DNA of 13,668 bases from Oscillospiraceae bacterium (GCA_019416775.1 DXWR01000293.1:1-13668), one strand, 5' to 3'; counted from the first letter of the stretch, positions 1-6,895 are shown. Numbers and translations are program-made. The notes: generated by a model not told the origin, from the sequence alone.

Positions 1-426
1 CACTGGCTGAGGGGACAGGGCAGACATCATCCGCCGGTAAATTTCCGGAAAGCGGTGCTTTACCGAAAAAGGTTTTTGCTGTTCATCCACAAAACAATGG
101 GAGGTATGGCCGGATACTGCCAGCTCTCCGGTGTCCGGGAAGCGGATTTCATAGGAAAATTCCATCCGAGAACCGTTGAATTTTTCTAAACGGATATTCA
201 CCTGAAACTCTTCGTCAAAGTGAAGGGATTTATGGTATCGGGCGTAAGCGTCTACCACGGGAATAATGGCTCCCATTTCTTCCAGCTTGCGGCAGTCGCA
301 GCCGATTTGCCGCATAAAGTCAATTCTTGCCTCCTCGAAATAGCGGATATAGTTGGTGTGATGCACGATGCTCATTTGGTCGGTCTCGTAGTAGTTGGCC
401 CGGCGGTGGTAGGGAATGATATTCAT
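1..426 (-). CDS. Acyl-CoA thioesterase, YbgC/4-hydroxybenzoyl-CoA thioesterase (hotdog) family, 3' end cut by window
   Basis: Reading leftward from the ATG at 426-424, an open frame of 142 codons runs to the window edge without a stop, so the C-terminus is missing. The N-terminus carries the hotdog thioesterase signature: an ETDQM segment with the candidate catalytic Asp16, then HHTNYIRYFEEAR (residues 22-34). Family members hydrolyse acyl-CoA or acyl-ACP thioesters in the cytosol as dimers or tetramers and are usually about 130-150 residues long, so nearly all of this one is visible. It starts 14 nt after the fabF stop with an AGAAGG Shine-Dalgarno about 7 nt upstream, which implies a fabF-thioesterase operon. 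Inference: it releases or edits acyl chains made by the neighbouring synthase. The natural acyl substrate cannot be read from sequence. Confidence 0.85.
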   Translation of the reverse strand, partial: MNIIPYHRRANYYETDQMSIVHHTNYIRYFEEARIDFMRQIGCDCRKLEEMGAIIPVVDAYARYHKSLHFDEEFQVNIRLEKFNGSRMEFSYEIRFPDTGELAVSGHTSHCFVDEQQKPFSVKHRFPEIYRRMMSALSPQPV

Positions 427-440
427 GGATAAACCTTCTT

Positions 441-1667
441 TCAAGGGTTCCAGCGACCTACAATAACGCTGGAATTTTGGCCTCCAAAGCCAAACGCATT
501 GGACATGGCGTAGTCGATATGCTGCTTCCGGCTGTGGAGAGGGATGTAGTCCAGATCGCAATCCGGATCGGGGTGCTCCAGGTTGATGGTGGGAGGGAGG
601 ATGTCGGTGCGGATGGCCTGAATGCAGGCAATGAGTTCGGTAATGCCGCCGGCTCCCATCATGTGGCCGGTGGCGCCTTTGGTGGAGCTGACCAGAGGGA
701 CATGATCCCCAAAGACCCGCTTGACTGCCAGAGTTTCCGCTGCGTCTCCCTTGGGAGTGGCGGTGCCATGGGCGTTAATGTAACCGATCTGTTCCGGTTT
801 CAATCCGGCGTCTTTCAGCGCTAACTCCATACATCGGGCGGCTCCCAATCCCTCAGGTTGAGGAGCGGTAATGTGATAGGCGTCGCAGCCGTTGCCGCAG
901 CCCATCAACCGGGCATAGATGGTGGCGCCCCGCTTCAAGGCATGGGATTCGGTTTCCAGCACCAGAGCGCCGCCGCCTTCTCCGATGACGAAGCCATCCC
1001 GCAATGCGTCAAACGGCCGGCTGGCATGTGCCGGATCGTCGTTGTGTCGGGAAAGGGCTTTGGCATTGGCCAAGCTGTATACCACCAAGGGGCAGAGCAC
1101 CGATTCCGCTCCCACTGCCAGCATCACTTCTGCCCGTCCTAAACGGATACAGTCGGCAGCAGCGGAGATGGCATCCCCTCCGGAAGCGCAGGCAGTGCTT
1201 ACCGTTAAGCTGGGCCCTTGGATATTGTGGGTGATGGCGATGTGGGCAGCGGCAATGTTTCCCAAAATTTTGGGGATGAACCGAGGCCCCACCTTTTTGT
1301 GGGAAGCACCGGTCAAAGCTTCCTGGGTGTAGGCGATGGTGGCGATACCACTCATCGCAGTGCCCATGGTGATACCGGTGTTTTCCGGTTCCACCGTTAG
1401 TTTGCTGTCCCGAAGAGCTTCTTCGGCAGCGATGTAGGCAAATTGCATGAAGGGGTCCGTTTTCCGCACCAGGTCAATGGGCATATGATCCCCGGGATTG
1501 AAGTCCTTGACCTCTCCGGCAATCTGCACTGCCAATTCGCTGGAATCGAAGGAGTGGATGGTGCTGATGCCGGATTTTCCTTCCACCAGCCCCTTCCAAA
1601 AGGCCCGGACGCCCAGTCCCAAAGGGGTTACGGCCCCCATCCCGGTGATGACAATGGATTCTTTCAT
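441..1667 (-). CDS. fabF: Beta-ketoacyl-[acyl-carrier-protein] synthase II
   Basis: This 408-residue protein has the usual length for KAS II, the condensing enzyme that extends acyl-ACP with malonyl-ACP in type II fatty acid synthesis. The thiolase-fold catalytic set is complete: nucleophile Cys160 in STACASGGDA, His300 in NAHGTATPKGD, and Lys330 and His335 in SSTKGATGHMMGAGG. The C-terminal glycine loop reads AFGFGGQNSS. I chose the ATG at 1667 (MKESIVITGMG) because GGGAGG lies about 6 nt upstream and KAS proteins begin right at this strand. The ATG at 1718 would add 17 unrelated residues. It is the first gene of a leftward operon with the thioesterase and is divergent from a LysR regulator. 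No other fab genes are visible, so this could be the housekeeping enzyme or a dedicated paralogue. Confidence 0.95.
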   Translation of the reverse strand: MKESIVITGMGAVTPLGLGVRAFWKGLVEGKSGISTIHSFDSSELAVQIAGEVKDFNPGDHMPIDLVRKTDPFMQFAYIAAEEALRDSKLTVEPENTGITMGTAMSGIATIAYTQEALTGASHKKVGPRFIPKILGNIAAAHIAITHNIQGPSLTVSTACASGGDAISAAADCIRLGRAEVMLAVGAESVLCPLVVYSLANAKALSRHNDDPAHASRPFDALRDGFVIGEGGGALVLETESHALKRGATIYARLMGCGNGCDAYHITAPQPEGLGAARCMELALKDAGLKPEQIGYINAHGTATPKGDAAETLAVKRVFGDHVPLVSSTKGATGHMMGAGGITELIACIQAIRTDILPPTINLEHPDPDCDLDYIPLHSRKQHIDYAMSNAFGFGGQNSSVIVGRWNP

Positions 1668-1732
1668 ATTGTATCCTCCCTTCGGAATTCGGCAGATGTC
1701 CTGCCGGTATTGGTGCAAATTTTTGTAAAAAT

Positions 1733-1745
1733 TTTGAAAATCAAG
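1733..1745. promoter_or_regulatory. FabT-like palindrome in the fabF leader (tentative)
   Basis: The sequence TTTGAAAATCAAG has dyad arms TTGA (1734-1737) and TCAA (1741-1744) around AAA. It resembles the TTTGAnnnTCAAA core bound by the MarR-family fatty acid synthesis regulator FabT, with one outer mismatch. It lies about 60 nt into the predicted fabF leader, where a bound protein could act as a roadblock. No FabT gene is in the window and the region is A/T-rich, so chance is a serious alternative. Confidence 0.25.
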
Positions 1746-1775
1746 TGAAACCGGGAAAATTTCGGCAAATATTAT

Positions 1776-1804
1776 TTGAAAACTGCATATCGTTATGCTA
1801 TAAT
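1776..1804 (+). promoter_or_regulatory. Sigma-A promoter for the LysR-type regulator gene
   Basis: TTGAAA (1776-1781) and TATAAT (1799-1804) are separated by exactly 17 nt. The -10 box is preceded by TGC, an extended -10 element. The predicted start is near 1811, giving a leader of about 112 nt to the GTG at 1923. The -10 box forms a perfect inverted repeat with the -10 box of the opposing fabF promoter. Confidence 0.8.
1785..1798. promoter_or_regulatory. Dyad inside the overlapping promoters, candidate LysR operator
   Basis: GCATA (1785-1789) and TATGC (1794-1798) are perfect 5-nt inverted arms around TCGT. The dyad lies between the -35 and -10 of the lysR promoter and just downstream of the predicted fabF start. 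LysR-type regulators typically bind dyads of about 15 bp with a T-N11-A spacing beside their own gene. A protein bound here would affect both promoters. The assignment to this LysR protein is inferred from position only. Confidence 0.45.
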
Positions 1805-1807
1805 CAA

Positions 1808-1836
1808 ATTATACAAAAGCAGAGGCCGGGTGTCAA
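1808..1836 (-). promoter_or_regulatory. Consensus sigma-A promoter for fabF
   Basis: Read on the minus strand this is a perfect TTGACA (1836-1831), 17 nt, then a perfect TATAAT (1813-1808). The predicted start is near 1801, giving a leader of about 134 nt to the fabF ATG. Both hexamers match consensus and should make a very strong promoter unless it is repressed. It overlaps and faces the lysR promoter, so RNA polymerase probably cannot occupy both at once. Confidence 0.85.
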
Positions 1837-1922
1837 TCCAGGGAATGATGCGTTTTTCTCCCTACAACCCTTGAATTTATCCGGAAACTGCATAAACTGA
1901 TTCAGAAATGGAGGTAAGACAA

Positions 1923-2831
1923 GTGGATCTGAATCAGCTCAATAGCTTTTTAGCCGTGGCTCGAACTTTGAATTTTTCTGAAGCGGCCCGGCAGAATTTT
2001 CTTTCCCAATCCACCGTCAGCCGGTACATCGGGGAATTGGAAAAGGAACTTAATGTAAAATTGTTTCTTCGTTCCCGGCGGGATGTGCAGCTTACCAGGG
2101 AAGGCAGTGCCTTTCTCTCCTACGCTAAGGAAGCAGTAGAGGCCATTCGTAAAGCGGAGATGCAGATTCGTCAGATGCAGCAGGGCAGCAAAGGCCGGAT
2201 TGCCATTACCATTGATGCGGTGTCTGGTTGGTTTGCGCAGCATTGTTTGGAGCTGTTTGTGGCGGAATATCCCGGCATTACGGTGGATATTACCGAATTG
2301 GGAGGACGGGACAACCAATTGCTCAGTGACACTTCCTATGACTTTCACTTCATGCTCCGGGATATGCTGCCGGAGCGGGAGGAGATCTGCTCCATTCTCA
2401 CCCATCAGGATCATCTCTGTTTGGTGATGAAAAAGACTCAAATCCAACCGGAAAGGGAGGCAGACCTGCGAAAGCTGGCGGAAGAGAAGTTTATCTTGTT
2501 GTCAGAAGGAGAAAGCCCCATTCTTTATATGGAGATTATGGATCTATTCCGTTCCCTGCATCTGTCCCCGCCGGTAATGAACTGTTACGACACAGTGAAA
2601 ACGCTGCTCATGGGGGTACGGGCTGGCTTAGGCATGACCATTTTACCTGCTCAGGTTGCCCAAATGTATTGCGCACAGGAATTTTCCCTCATTCCTATTG
2701 GCGGGGTGGAAACCGGGATGAGCTACGTTATGGCTTATCAAAAGGAAATCGCCAATCCAGCTGCTCAGCTGTTTTTGGAGTTAGTGCAGCAGCAGGCTCA
2801 ACAGGAGGATGAAGAACAATACTATTTGTAA
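1923..2831 (+). CDS. LysR-family transcriptional regulator
   Basis: This 302-residue protein has the standard LysR length and layout. A winged helix-turn-helix occupies about residues 1-60, with LNFSEAARQNFLSQSTVSRY as the recognition region and LFLRSRR as the wing. A linker helix follows to about residue 85, then a periplasmic-binding-like effector domain to about 290. I chose GTG 1923 as the start because GGAGG at 1910-1914 ends 8 nt before it and LysR proteins begin with this MDLNQLNSFL-type segment. The ATG at 1908 lies within the ribosome binding site. It is divergent from fabF and shares an overlapping promoter region with it, so autoregulation and control of fabF or the thioesterase are likely but inferred. 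The downstream flavoprotein and antiporter genes may be cotranscribed. The effector is unknown. Confidence 0.92.
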   Translation: MDLNQLNSFLAVARTLNFSEAARQNFLSQSTVSRYIGELEKELNVKLFLRSRRDVQLTREGSAFLSYAKEAVEAIRKAEMQIRQMQQGSKGRIAITIDAVSGWFAQHCLELFVAEYPGITVDITELGGRDNQLLSDTSYDFHFMLRDMLPEREEICSILTHQDHLCLVMKKTQIQPEREADLRKLAEEKFILLSEGESPILYMEIMDLFRSLHLSPPVMNCYDTVKTLLMGVRAGLGMTILPAQVAQMYCAQEFSLIPIGGVETGMSYVMAYQKEIANPAAQLFLELVQQQAQQEDEEQYYL

Positions 2832-2851
2832 TATAAGGTTGTGGTTTTACA

Positions 2852-3307
2852 TTGAGAAGAAAAGATCGTCAGCAAACCGAAGAATTTGCCTGGCAGGTGG
2901 CGGATGCCGCGCCCTTTGCTTGCTTGAGTCTGGTCACACCGGAAGGGGAGGCTTATCAGGTACCCATCTCTCCTGCACGGGAGGGAAATTGCTTTTACTT
3001 CCACTGTGCGCTCCAAGGCAAAAAGATCGATTGCCTCACCGCCAATCCCAAAGTCTGCCTTTCTTTTGTCACCGGAGTGGAGCCCATTCCCGAACAATAT
3101 ACCACTCGGTATCAATCCGCCATCGCCTTCGGTACCGCCCAGGAAGTGACAAATGCCCAAGAAAAAATGCTGGCGTTGAAACTCATCTGTCAGCGGTATG
3201 CCCCAACCGCCATGGAGGGGTATGAGCAGGAGGCCAATGGGCTTTTCCATCGCACCGGCATTTGGAAAATTCGGGTGCAATCCATCACTGGCAAAGAAAA
3301 GAAATAA
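2852..3307 (+). CDS. NimA-like flavin split-barrel protein (pyridoxamine 5'-phosphate oxidase superfamily)
   Basis: The product is 151 residues, opens with RRKDRQ and closes with ITGKEKK, both typical of the NimA-like (5-nitroimidazole reductase related) branch of the PPOX superfamily. The central FYFHCALQGKKIDCLTANPK (about residues 48-67) and the TTRYQSAIAFG strand (about 84-94) match the flavin split barrel. Members bind FMN or related cofactors, but the physiological substrate of most chromosomal copies is unknown, so nitroimidazole resistance should not be assumed. The start is a TTG: a stop lies in frame at 2834, no ATG or GTG intervenes, and only a weak AAGG precedes it, which suggests low expression or coupling to the LysR gene ending 20 nt upstream. 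The antiporter follows after 42 nt. Confidence 0.8.
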   Translation: MRRKDRQQTEEFAWQVADAAPFACLSLVTPEGEAYQVPISPAREGNCFYFHCALQGKKIDCLTANPKVCLSFVTGVEPIPEQYTTRYQSAIAFGTAQEVTNAQEKMLALKLICQRYAPTAMEGYEQEANGLFHRTGIWKIRVQSITGKEKK

Positions 3308-3349
3308 TCCCTCTCAACATATTTCTCATTTTTTTTAAGGAGGGTTTTT

Positions 3350-4966
3350 ATGGCGCAATTATTACTCATTGGCTCCATGGTGATTTTAGCTTGCATTTTA
3401 TGCAGCAAACTCAGCAGCCGGTTCGGCATACCGGTGTTGCTGGGCTTTATCGCCATGGGTATGCTATTTGGCTGCGACGGCATTTTTGGGATTGAATTCA
3501 GCGACTTTGCTTTAACCGAACAGATCAGCAGCGTAGCTTTGTTATTTATTATGTTCTATGGTGGATTTGGCACCAATTGGCAGGAAGCCAAACCGGTGGC
3601 GGCGCCTTCCATCGTTTTATCCAGTGCCGGCACGCTGCTGACCGCAGGACTGTGCGGGGTTTTTTGTTGGTTGGTGCTGAAGATGGACCTGTTGACTGGT
3701 TTGCTGTTGGGGTCTGTGTTGGCGTCCACCGATGCGGCCAGTGTGTTTTCCATTCTTCGTTCCCGGCGGCTGAACTTGAAATACGGAACCGCTTCCATGT
3801 TGGAAATCGAAAGCGGTTCCAATGACCCCTTTGCCTATATGCTTACCGTGATCCTGATTTCCATCCGCAGCGGGGAAGGAAATGTGGGAGAAATTGTTTG
3901 GCTGGTGATCTCCCAGTTGGTGTTCGGCATTCTGTTGGGGGTTGCCATTGCGTTGGCGGCAGTATTTGTTATGCGGCATTACCGATTCAAAACCGCCAAT
4001 AACTATATGCTCTTTATCTTTTCAGTGGCTTTGTTGGCTTATGCTCTGCCTCAGGTGTTGGGTGGGAACGGTTTTTTAAGCGTTTATCTCACCGGCATCA
4101 TCCTGGGCAACAGCAATATTCCGGACAAAAAGACCTTGGTGAATTTCTTTGATGGCTTCACCAGTCTCATGCAGATGATCCTGTTCTTTATGCTGGGCTT
4201 GTTGGTGACTCCTTCCCAAATGCTGGGTTGGATTCTTCCGGCAGTGCTGGTGGTGGTTTTTCTCACCCTCATTGCCCGGCCGATTGTAGTGGGGCTGTTG
4301 CTTACCCCCTTCCGCTGTAAATTCAGGCAGCAGGCATTGGTGGCCTTTAGCGGGCTGCGTGGCGCTGCTTCCATTGCGTTTTCCCTGACAGTTTTGGCCA
4401 GTGATCCCTCTCTTCAAGACAGCCTATTTAACACGGTGTTTTGCGTAGTGCTGCTCTCCATTTCCATCCAGGGGAGCTTGCTGCCTTTCATGGCCAAAAA
4501 GCTGAAGATGATCGATCTGGAGGGGAACGTGCTGAAGACTTTTACCGACTACACCGATGAGACGGAAGTGCAGTTTATCCAGCTCAACATCACTCTGCGT
4601 CATCCTTGGGCCAATAAGATGGTAAAGGAAGTGCAGATCCTACCGGAAACCCTGTTGGCTATGGTGATCCGGGATGGAGAAACGATTGTCCCTCGAGGAG
4701 ATACAATCCTGACCCCTGGGGATATTGTGGTGATCAGCGCCGCTGCTTTTGCGCAAGCGGGGAAGGTACATCTCAGTGAACTGCGTCTGCGTCCCAGCCA
4801 TCCGTTCTGCGGGAAACAGTTGAAAGACTGTGAATTTGAGCCAAATTCTCTAGTAGTGCTTATTCGCCGGGGAGATCAAACCATCATTCCCAGCGGAAAG
4901 GTTACGGTATATAGTGGGGATGTACTGGTGATTAACAACCAAGATGAGATTTCATCTTTTTCCTGA
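3350..4966 (+). CDS. K+/H+ antiporter, CvrA/NhaP2 type (CPA1 family) with two C-terminal RCK_C domains
   Basis: This 538-residue membrane protein has about twelve hydrophobic segments in residues 1-385, followed by a soluble tail. Conserved transport-core motifs are visible: ASTDAA (125-130), ESGSNDP (154-160, with the acidic and polar ion-binding residues) and GLRGAASIAFSL (335-346). The tail holds two TrkA_C/RCK_C-like repeats (about 405-466 and 475-530), each with a PxGD or YSGDVLVI-type turn. Such domains gate related transporters in response to ligands or ions. The family exchanges cytosolic K+ or Na+ for protons and serves pH or osmotic balance. AAGGAGGG is well spaced before the ATG. 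It is the last gene of the LysR-flavoprotein-antiporter run. Ion selectivity cannot be decided from sequence. Confidence 0.9.
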   Translation: MAQLLLIGSMVILACILCSKLSSRFGIPVLLGFIAMGMLFGCDGIFGIEFSDFALTEQISSVALLFIMFYGGFGTNWQEAKPVAAPSIVLSSAGTLLTAGLCGVFCWLVLKMDLLTGLLLGSVLASTDAASVFSILRSRRLNLKYGTASMLEIESGSNDPFAYMLTVILISIRSGEGNVGEIVWLVISQLVFGILLGVAIALAAVFVMRHYRFKTANNYMLFIFSVALLAYALPQVLGGNGFLSVYLTGIILGNSNIPDKKTLVNFFDGFTSLMQMILFFMLGLLVTPSQMLGWILPAVLVVVFLTLIARPIVVGLLLTPFRCKFRQQALVAFSGLRGAASIAFSLTVLASDPSLQDSLFNTVFCVVLLSISIQGSLLPFMAKKLKMIDLEGNVLKTFTDYTDETEVQFIQLNITLRHPWANKMVKEVQILPETLLAMVIRDGETIVPRGDTILTPGDIVVISAAAFAQAGKVHLSELRLRPSHPFCGKQLKDCEFEPNSLVVLIRRGDQTIIPSGKVTVYSGDVLVINNQDEISSFS

Positions 4967-5010
4967 GAATTCTACAAAAATTCCGCACAGGGATTTGTGG
5001 AAAATGTCCT

Positions 5011-5039
5011 TTGAAAATCTAGTTAATTTGTGATAAACT
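5011..5039 (+). promoter_or_regulatory. Probable sigma-A promoter for the CarD-like gene
   Basis: TTGAAA (5011-5016) is followed after 17 nt by TAAACT (5034-5039, 4/6 matches). The predicted start is near 5046, just before the 5' arm of the hairpin at 5051. It lies 45 nt after the antiporter stop and is the only promoter-like element before the CarD-like gene. Confidence 0.55.
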
Positions 5040-5050
5040 AGAATTAAACA

Positions 5051-5109
5051 ACGTGCCGCTCTTCCTTTGCGACAGATGCCTGTTGCGGGAAACGGCACGT
5101 TTCTTTTTT
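5051..5109 (+). terminator. Terminator-like hairpin in the CarD leader (attenuator or antiporter terminator)
   Basis: ACGTGCCG (5051-5058) pairs perfectly with CGGCACGT (5093-5100). Inside it GCGACAG (5069-5075) pairs with CTGTTGC with one G-U, around an ATGC loop. TTCTTTTTT follows directly. This has all the marks of an intrinsic terminator, yet it lies downstream of the only visible promoter and upstream of the gene's ribosome binding site (about 5111-5120). It may end antiporter transcripts, attenuate the CarD-like gene, or both. Confidence 0.75.
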
Positions 5110-5127
5110 AGAAAGGGGCGGTTTTCC

Positions 5128-5652
5128 ATGATTCAAACGGGTTCCATGTTGCTGTACGGCAACCAGGTTTGCCGGGTGTGCCAGGAGAAGGAAGAGGTGT
5201 TTCACGGCACACGGCGCAATTATTATCTTCTTCAGCCCATTTATGACACCAGCTCCGTAATCTATGTTCCATCGGATAACCCTAAATTGATGGGGAAGAT
5301 GCGGCAGATTCTCAGTCCGGAAGAGATTTATCAGCTGATTCGGGAAATCCCAAATCAGGAAACCAAATGGATTGAAGATGACCGGCAGCGCAGCGATACC
5401 TGGAAACAAGTTCTTTCCACTGGCGATCGGAAAAAGCTGGTAAAGATGATCAAAACCTTGTATGAAAAAAAGCAGGAGATTGAGGCCGCCGGGCGGAAAT
5501 TTCATGCTTCGGATGAAAATGTCCTGCACCAGGCAGAGCAGACGATCCACGATGAGTTTGCTTTGGTGCTGGATATTCAACGGGATCAGGTGGCGCCGTT
5601 TATTGCGCGGCAGATCGAAATTCAAGAAAAAGAAAAAGTGCAGCAATCTTAA
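5128..5652 (+). CDS. CarD/CdnL-like transcriptional regulator
   Basis: The product is 174 residues. Residues 1-55 resemble the CarD_TRCF (Tudor-like) RNA polymerase-interacting domain: a GSMLLYGNQVCRV strand pair, then YYLLQPIYDTSSVIYVPSDN, the usual boundary of this module. The rest (about 65-165) is helical and basic to acidic, like the C-terminal DNA-contacting domain of CdnL/CarD. In the family these proteins bind the RNA polymerase beta subunit and stabilise open complexes at promoters. I chose ATG 5128 because GAAAGGGGCGG lies just upstream. The in-frame ATG at 5053 sits inside the hairpin and adds 25 residues unlike the family. It has its own promoter and a terminator-like leader, and ends at a strong terminator shared with the convergent permease gene. 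Confidence 0.82.
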   Translation: MIQTGSMLLYGNQVCRVCQEKEEVFHGTRRNYYLLQPIYDTSSVIYVPSDNPKLMGKMRQILSPEEIYQLIREIPNQETKWIEDDRQRSDTWKQVLSTGDRKKLVKMIKTLYEKKQEIEAAGRKFHASDENVLHQAEQTIHDEFALVLDIQRDQVAPFIARQIEIQEKEKVQQS

Positions 5653-5661
5653 TATGCAAAA

Positions 5662-5708
5662 GGCTGTTATCGGGGAAACATCCGGTAACAGCCCATTTTT
5701 ATTTTTTT
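5662..5708. terminator. Shared intrinsic terminator between convergent CarD-like and permease genes
   Basis: GGCTGTTATCGG (5662-5673) pairs with CCGGTAACAGCC (5682-5693) over 12 bp with one G-U and an 8-nt loop. On the plus strand a T-rich run follows (5696-5708), a strong terminator for the CarD-like gene. On the minus strand the stem is followed by TTTT, so it can also end the permease transcript. The plus-strand T run overlaps the permease stop codon. Confidence 0.9.
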
Positions 5709-6831
5709 ACAATTGACCTAACAGCCAGCTTTCCAACAGCAGGATTGCCAGCATCCCTACATTGCACAGGGTGAACCACAAGAAGTATTTCCCCTTTTTC
5801 TGGGGATACTCCCGCACCACCTGCTTGTAGGAGATGAGACTGGCCATGGAGGCGATGAGTGTACCCAATCCGCCCAGGTTGCAGCCCACAATCAACGCTT
5901 GCCATTGTTGGCTGAATCCGGACAGAAGCAAAGCAGCCGGCACATTGCTGATGATTTGGCTGGCCAGCACCGAGACGATCTCTTCATAGCCGGTTAAAAT
6001 GGAAGTAAGGAAGGATTGAAATTCCTCCATAGCTCCCATGTTGCCGATAAAAACGAAAAAGGCGATAAAGGTAAGCAGCAGGGAGTAGTCTACCTTGGCC
6101 AATAAAGGACGATTGAAGATCAGCAGAAAGGCAGCGGTCACTGCGGCAATAGCCAAAGGCGGAATCAGGTTGAACAGTCCCAGCAGACAAAGAACAAAGC
6201 CCACACAGCACCAGATAACTTCTTTGGGGTTTTGCACCTTATGTTCCAAGGAAGCCACCTGTACCGGCTGAGACCGGCGAAATAGGATTATTGCAGCCAA
6301 ACAGATCCCGGAAAGCAGCACATAAGGGAGCATTAACTGGCAAAATTGAAAAAATCCCATGCCAGATTGGGCGTAGAGATAAAGGTTTTGGGGGTTGCCC
6401 ATGGGAGTGAGCATACTGCCCAGGTTGGCGGCGACCGTTTGCAGCACCACCATGGGGATCATCAAAGATTCCTGCCCTGCCATTTTCAGTACCACCATGC
6501 CGAAGGGGACAAAGGTAATCAGGGAGACATCGTTGGTCATTACCATGCTCAGTACAAAGGGAAGGAACACCAGCACCAACAGCATGGTTCGGGTGGTGCT
6601 GACTCGGCCCAGCAGGCGGCTGCCCAGGCTGACAAATACCCCTGCCTGCTGAAAGCCCTTCATCACCGCCATTAAGCTGAACAGCAGCGCCAAGGTGTCC
6701 CAATCGATGTATCCCACATAATCCCAGCTGGGGGGTACCAGAAAGGCAGAGATGACCGCCAGCACCACCGCAGCGCAGAGCACCGTTTCTCTCTTGAGAA
6801 ATCCCAGACATTTGTTGAGAAGACCTGTCAC
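5707..6831 (-). CDS. ArsB/SLC13-type anion permease (ion transporter superfamily)
   Basis: This 374-residue protein is hydrophobic throughout, with about ten membrane segments. It shows the repeated architecture of the ion transporter superfamily: MTNDVSLITFVPFG (98-111) and NLGSMLTPMGNPQN (137-150) in the first half, SNVPAALLLSG (295-305) and CNLGGLGTLIASMASLIS in the second. These TND/SNVP and GNP motifs form the substrate- and cation-binding hairpins in ArsB, CitMHS and DASS relatives. The substrate is uncertain; arsenite, citrate, dicarboxylate and other anions are all possible and no ars genes are near. I chose GTG 6831, with ACGGAG 8 nt upstream. An upstream TTG start at 6882 would fall in the loop of a terminator. 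It lies downstream of the purine permease on the same strand, across that terminator, so readthrough may drive it. Confidence 0.82.
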   Translation of the reverse strand: MTGLLNKCLGFLKRETVLCAAVVLAVISAFLVPPSWDYVGYIDWDTLALLFSLMAVMKGFQQAGVFVSLGSRLLGRVSTTRTMLLVLVFLPFVLSMVMTNDVSLITFVPFGMVVLKMAGQESLMIPMVVLQTVAANLGSMLTPMGNPQNLYLYAQSGMGFFQFCQLMLPYVLLSGICLAAIILFRRSQPVQVASLEHKVQNPKEVIWCCVGFVLCLLGLFNLIPPLAIAAVTAAFLLIFNRPLLAKVDYSLLLTFIAFFVFIGNMGAMEEFQSFLTSILTGYEEIVSVLASQIISNVPAALLLSGFSQQWQALIVGCNLGGLGTLIASMASLISYKQVVREYPQKKGKYFLWFTLCNVGMLAILLLESWLLGQL

Positions 6832-6864
6832 AAAAGCATCTCCGTTTCTTTGGTTGATTCTGCG

Positions 6865-6895
6865 AAAAAATATGCCCGACAAAAAGGCCGGGCAT
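6865..6895 (-). terminator. Intrinsic terminator after the purine permease gene
   Basis: ATGCCCG (6872-6878) and CGGGCAT (6889-6895) form a perfect 7-bp stem. On the minus strand the stem is followed by a T run complementary to AAAAAA at 6865-6870. It lies 31 nt past the permease stop and 34 nt before the next gene's GTG. No promoter is apparent between it and that gene, so it may be a partial terminator that lowers expression of the second permease. Confidence 0.8.

Larger units (their letters stand above)
1780..1894. repeat. Ten-bp direct repeat AAACTGCATA in the fabF-lysR intergenic region
   Basis: AAACTGCATA occurs at 1780-1789 and again at 1885-1894. The copies are exactly 105 bp apart, about ten DNA turns, so they lie on the same helical face. 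The first copy overlaps the left arm of the GCATA/TATGC dyad; the second contains only a half-site. This would fit a regulator binding two sites with a loop between them. Chance is possible for a 10-mer. Confidence 0.4.

Noticed and set aside
477..1400. Several plus-strand open frames opposite fabF
   Set aside because: They are antisense to a well-supported gene and have composition typical of shadow frames with no recognisable domains.
441..1718. Longer fabF reading frame from ATG 1718
   Set aside because: The extra 17 residues are not family-like and contain the ribosome binding site of the ATG at 1667.
1908..1922. ATG 1908 as the LysR start
   Set aside because: This ATG overlaps the GGAGG site that is correctly placed for GTG 1923, where the family N-terminus begins.
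5053..5127. In-frame 25-residue N-terminal extension of the CarD-like protein
   Set aside because: It starts inside the terminator hairpin, has no ribosome binding site, and the CarD-type domain begins at the ATG at 5128.
6832..6882. Upstream TTG start for the ArsB/SLC13-type permease
   Set aside because: The codon lies in the loop of the purine permease terminator and has no ribosome binding site. GTG 6831 has one.
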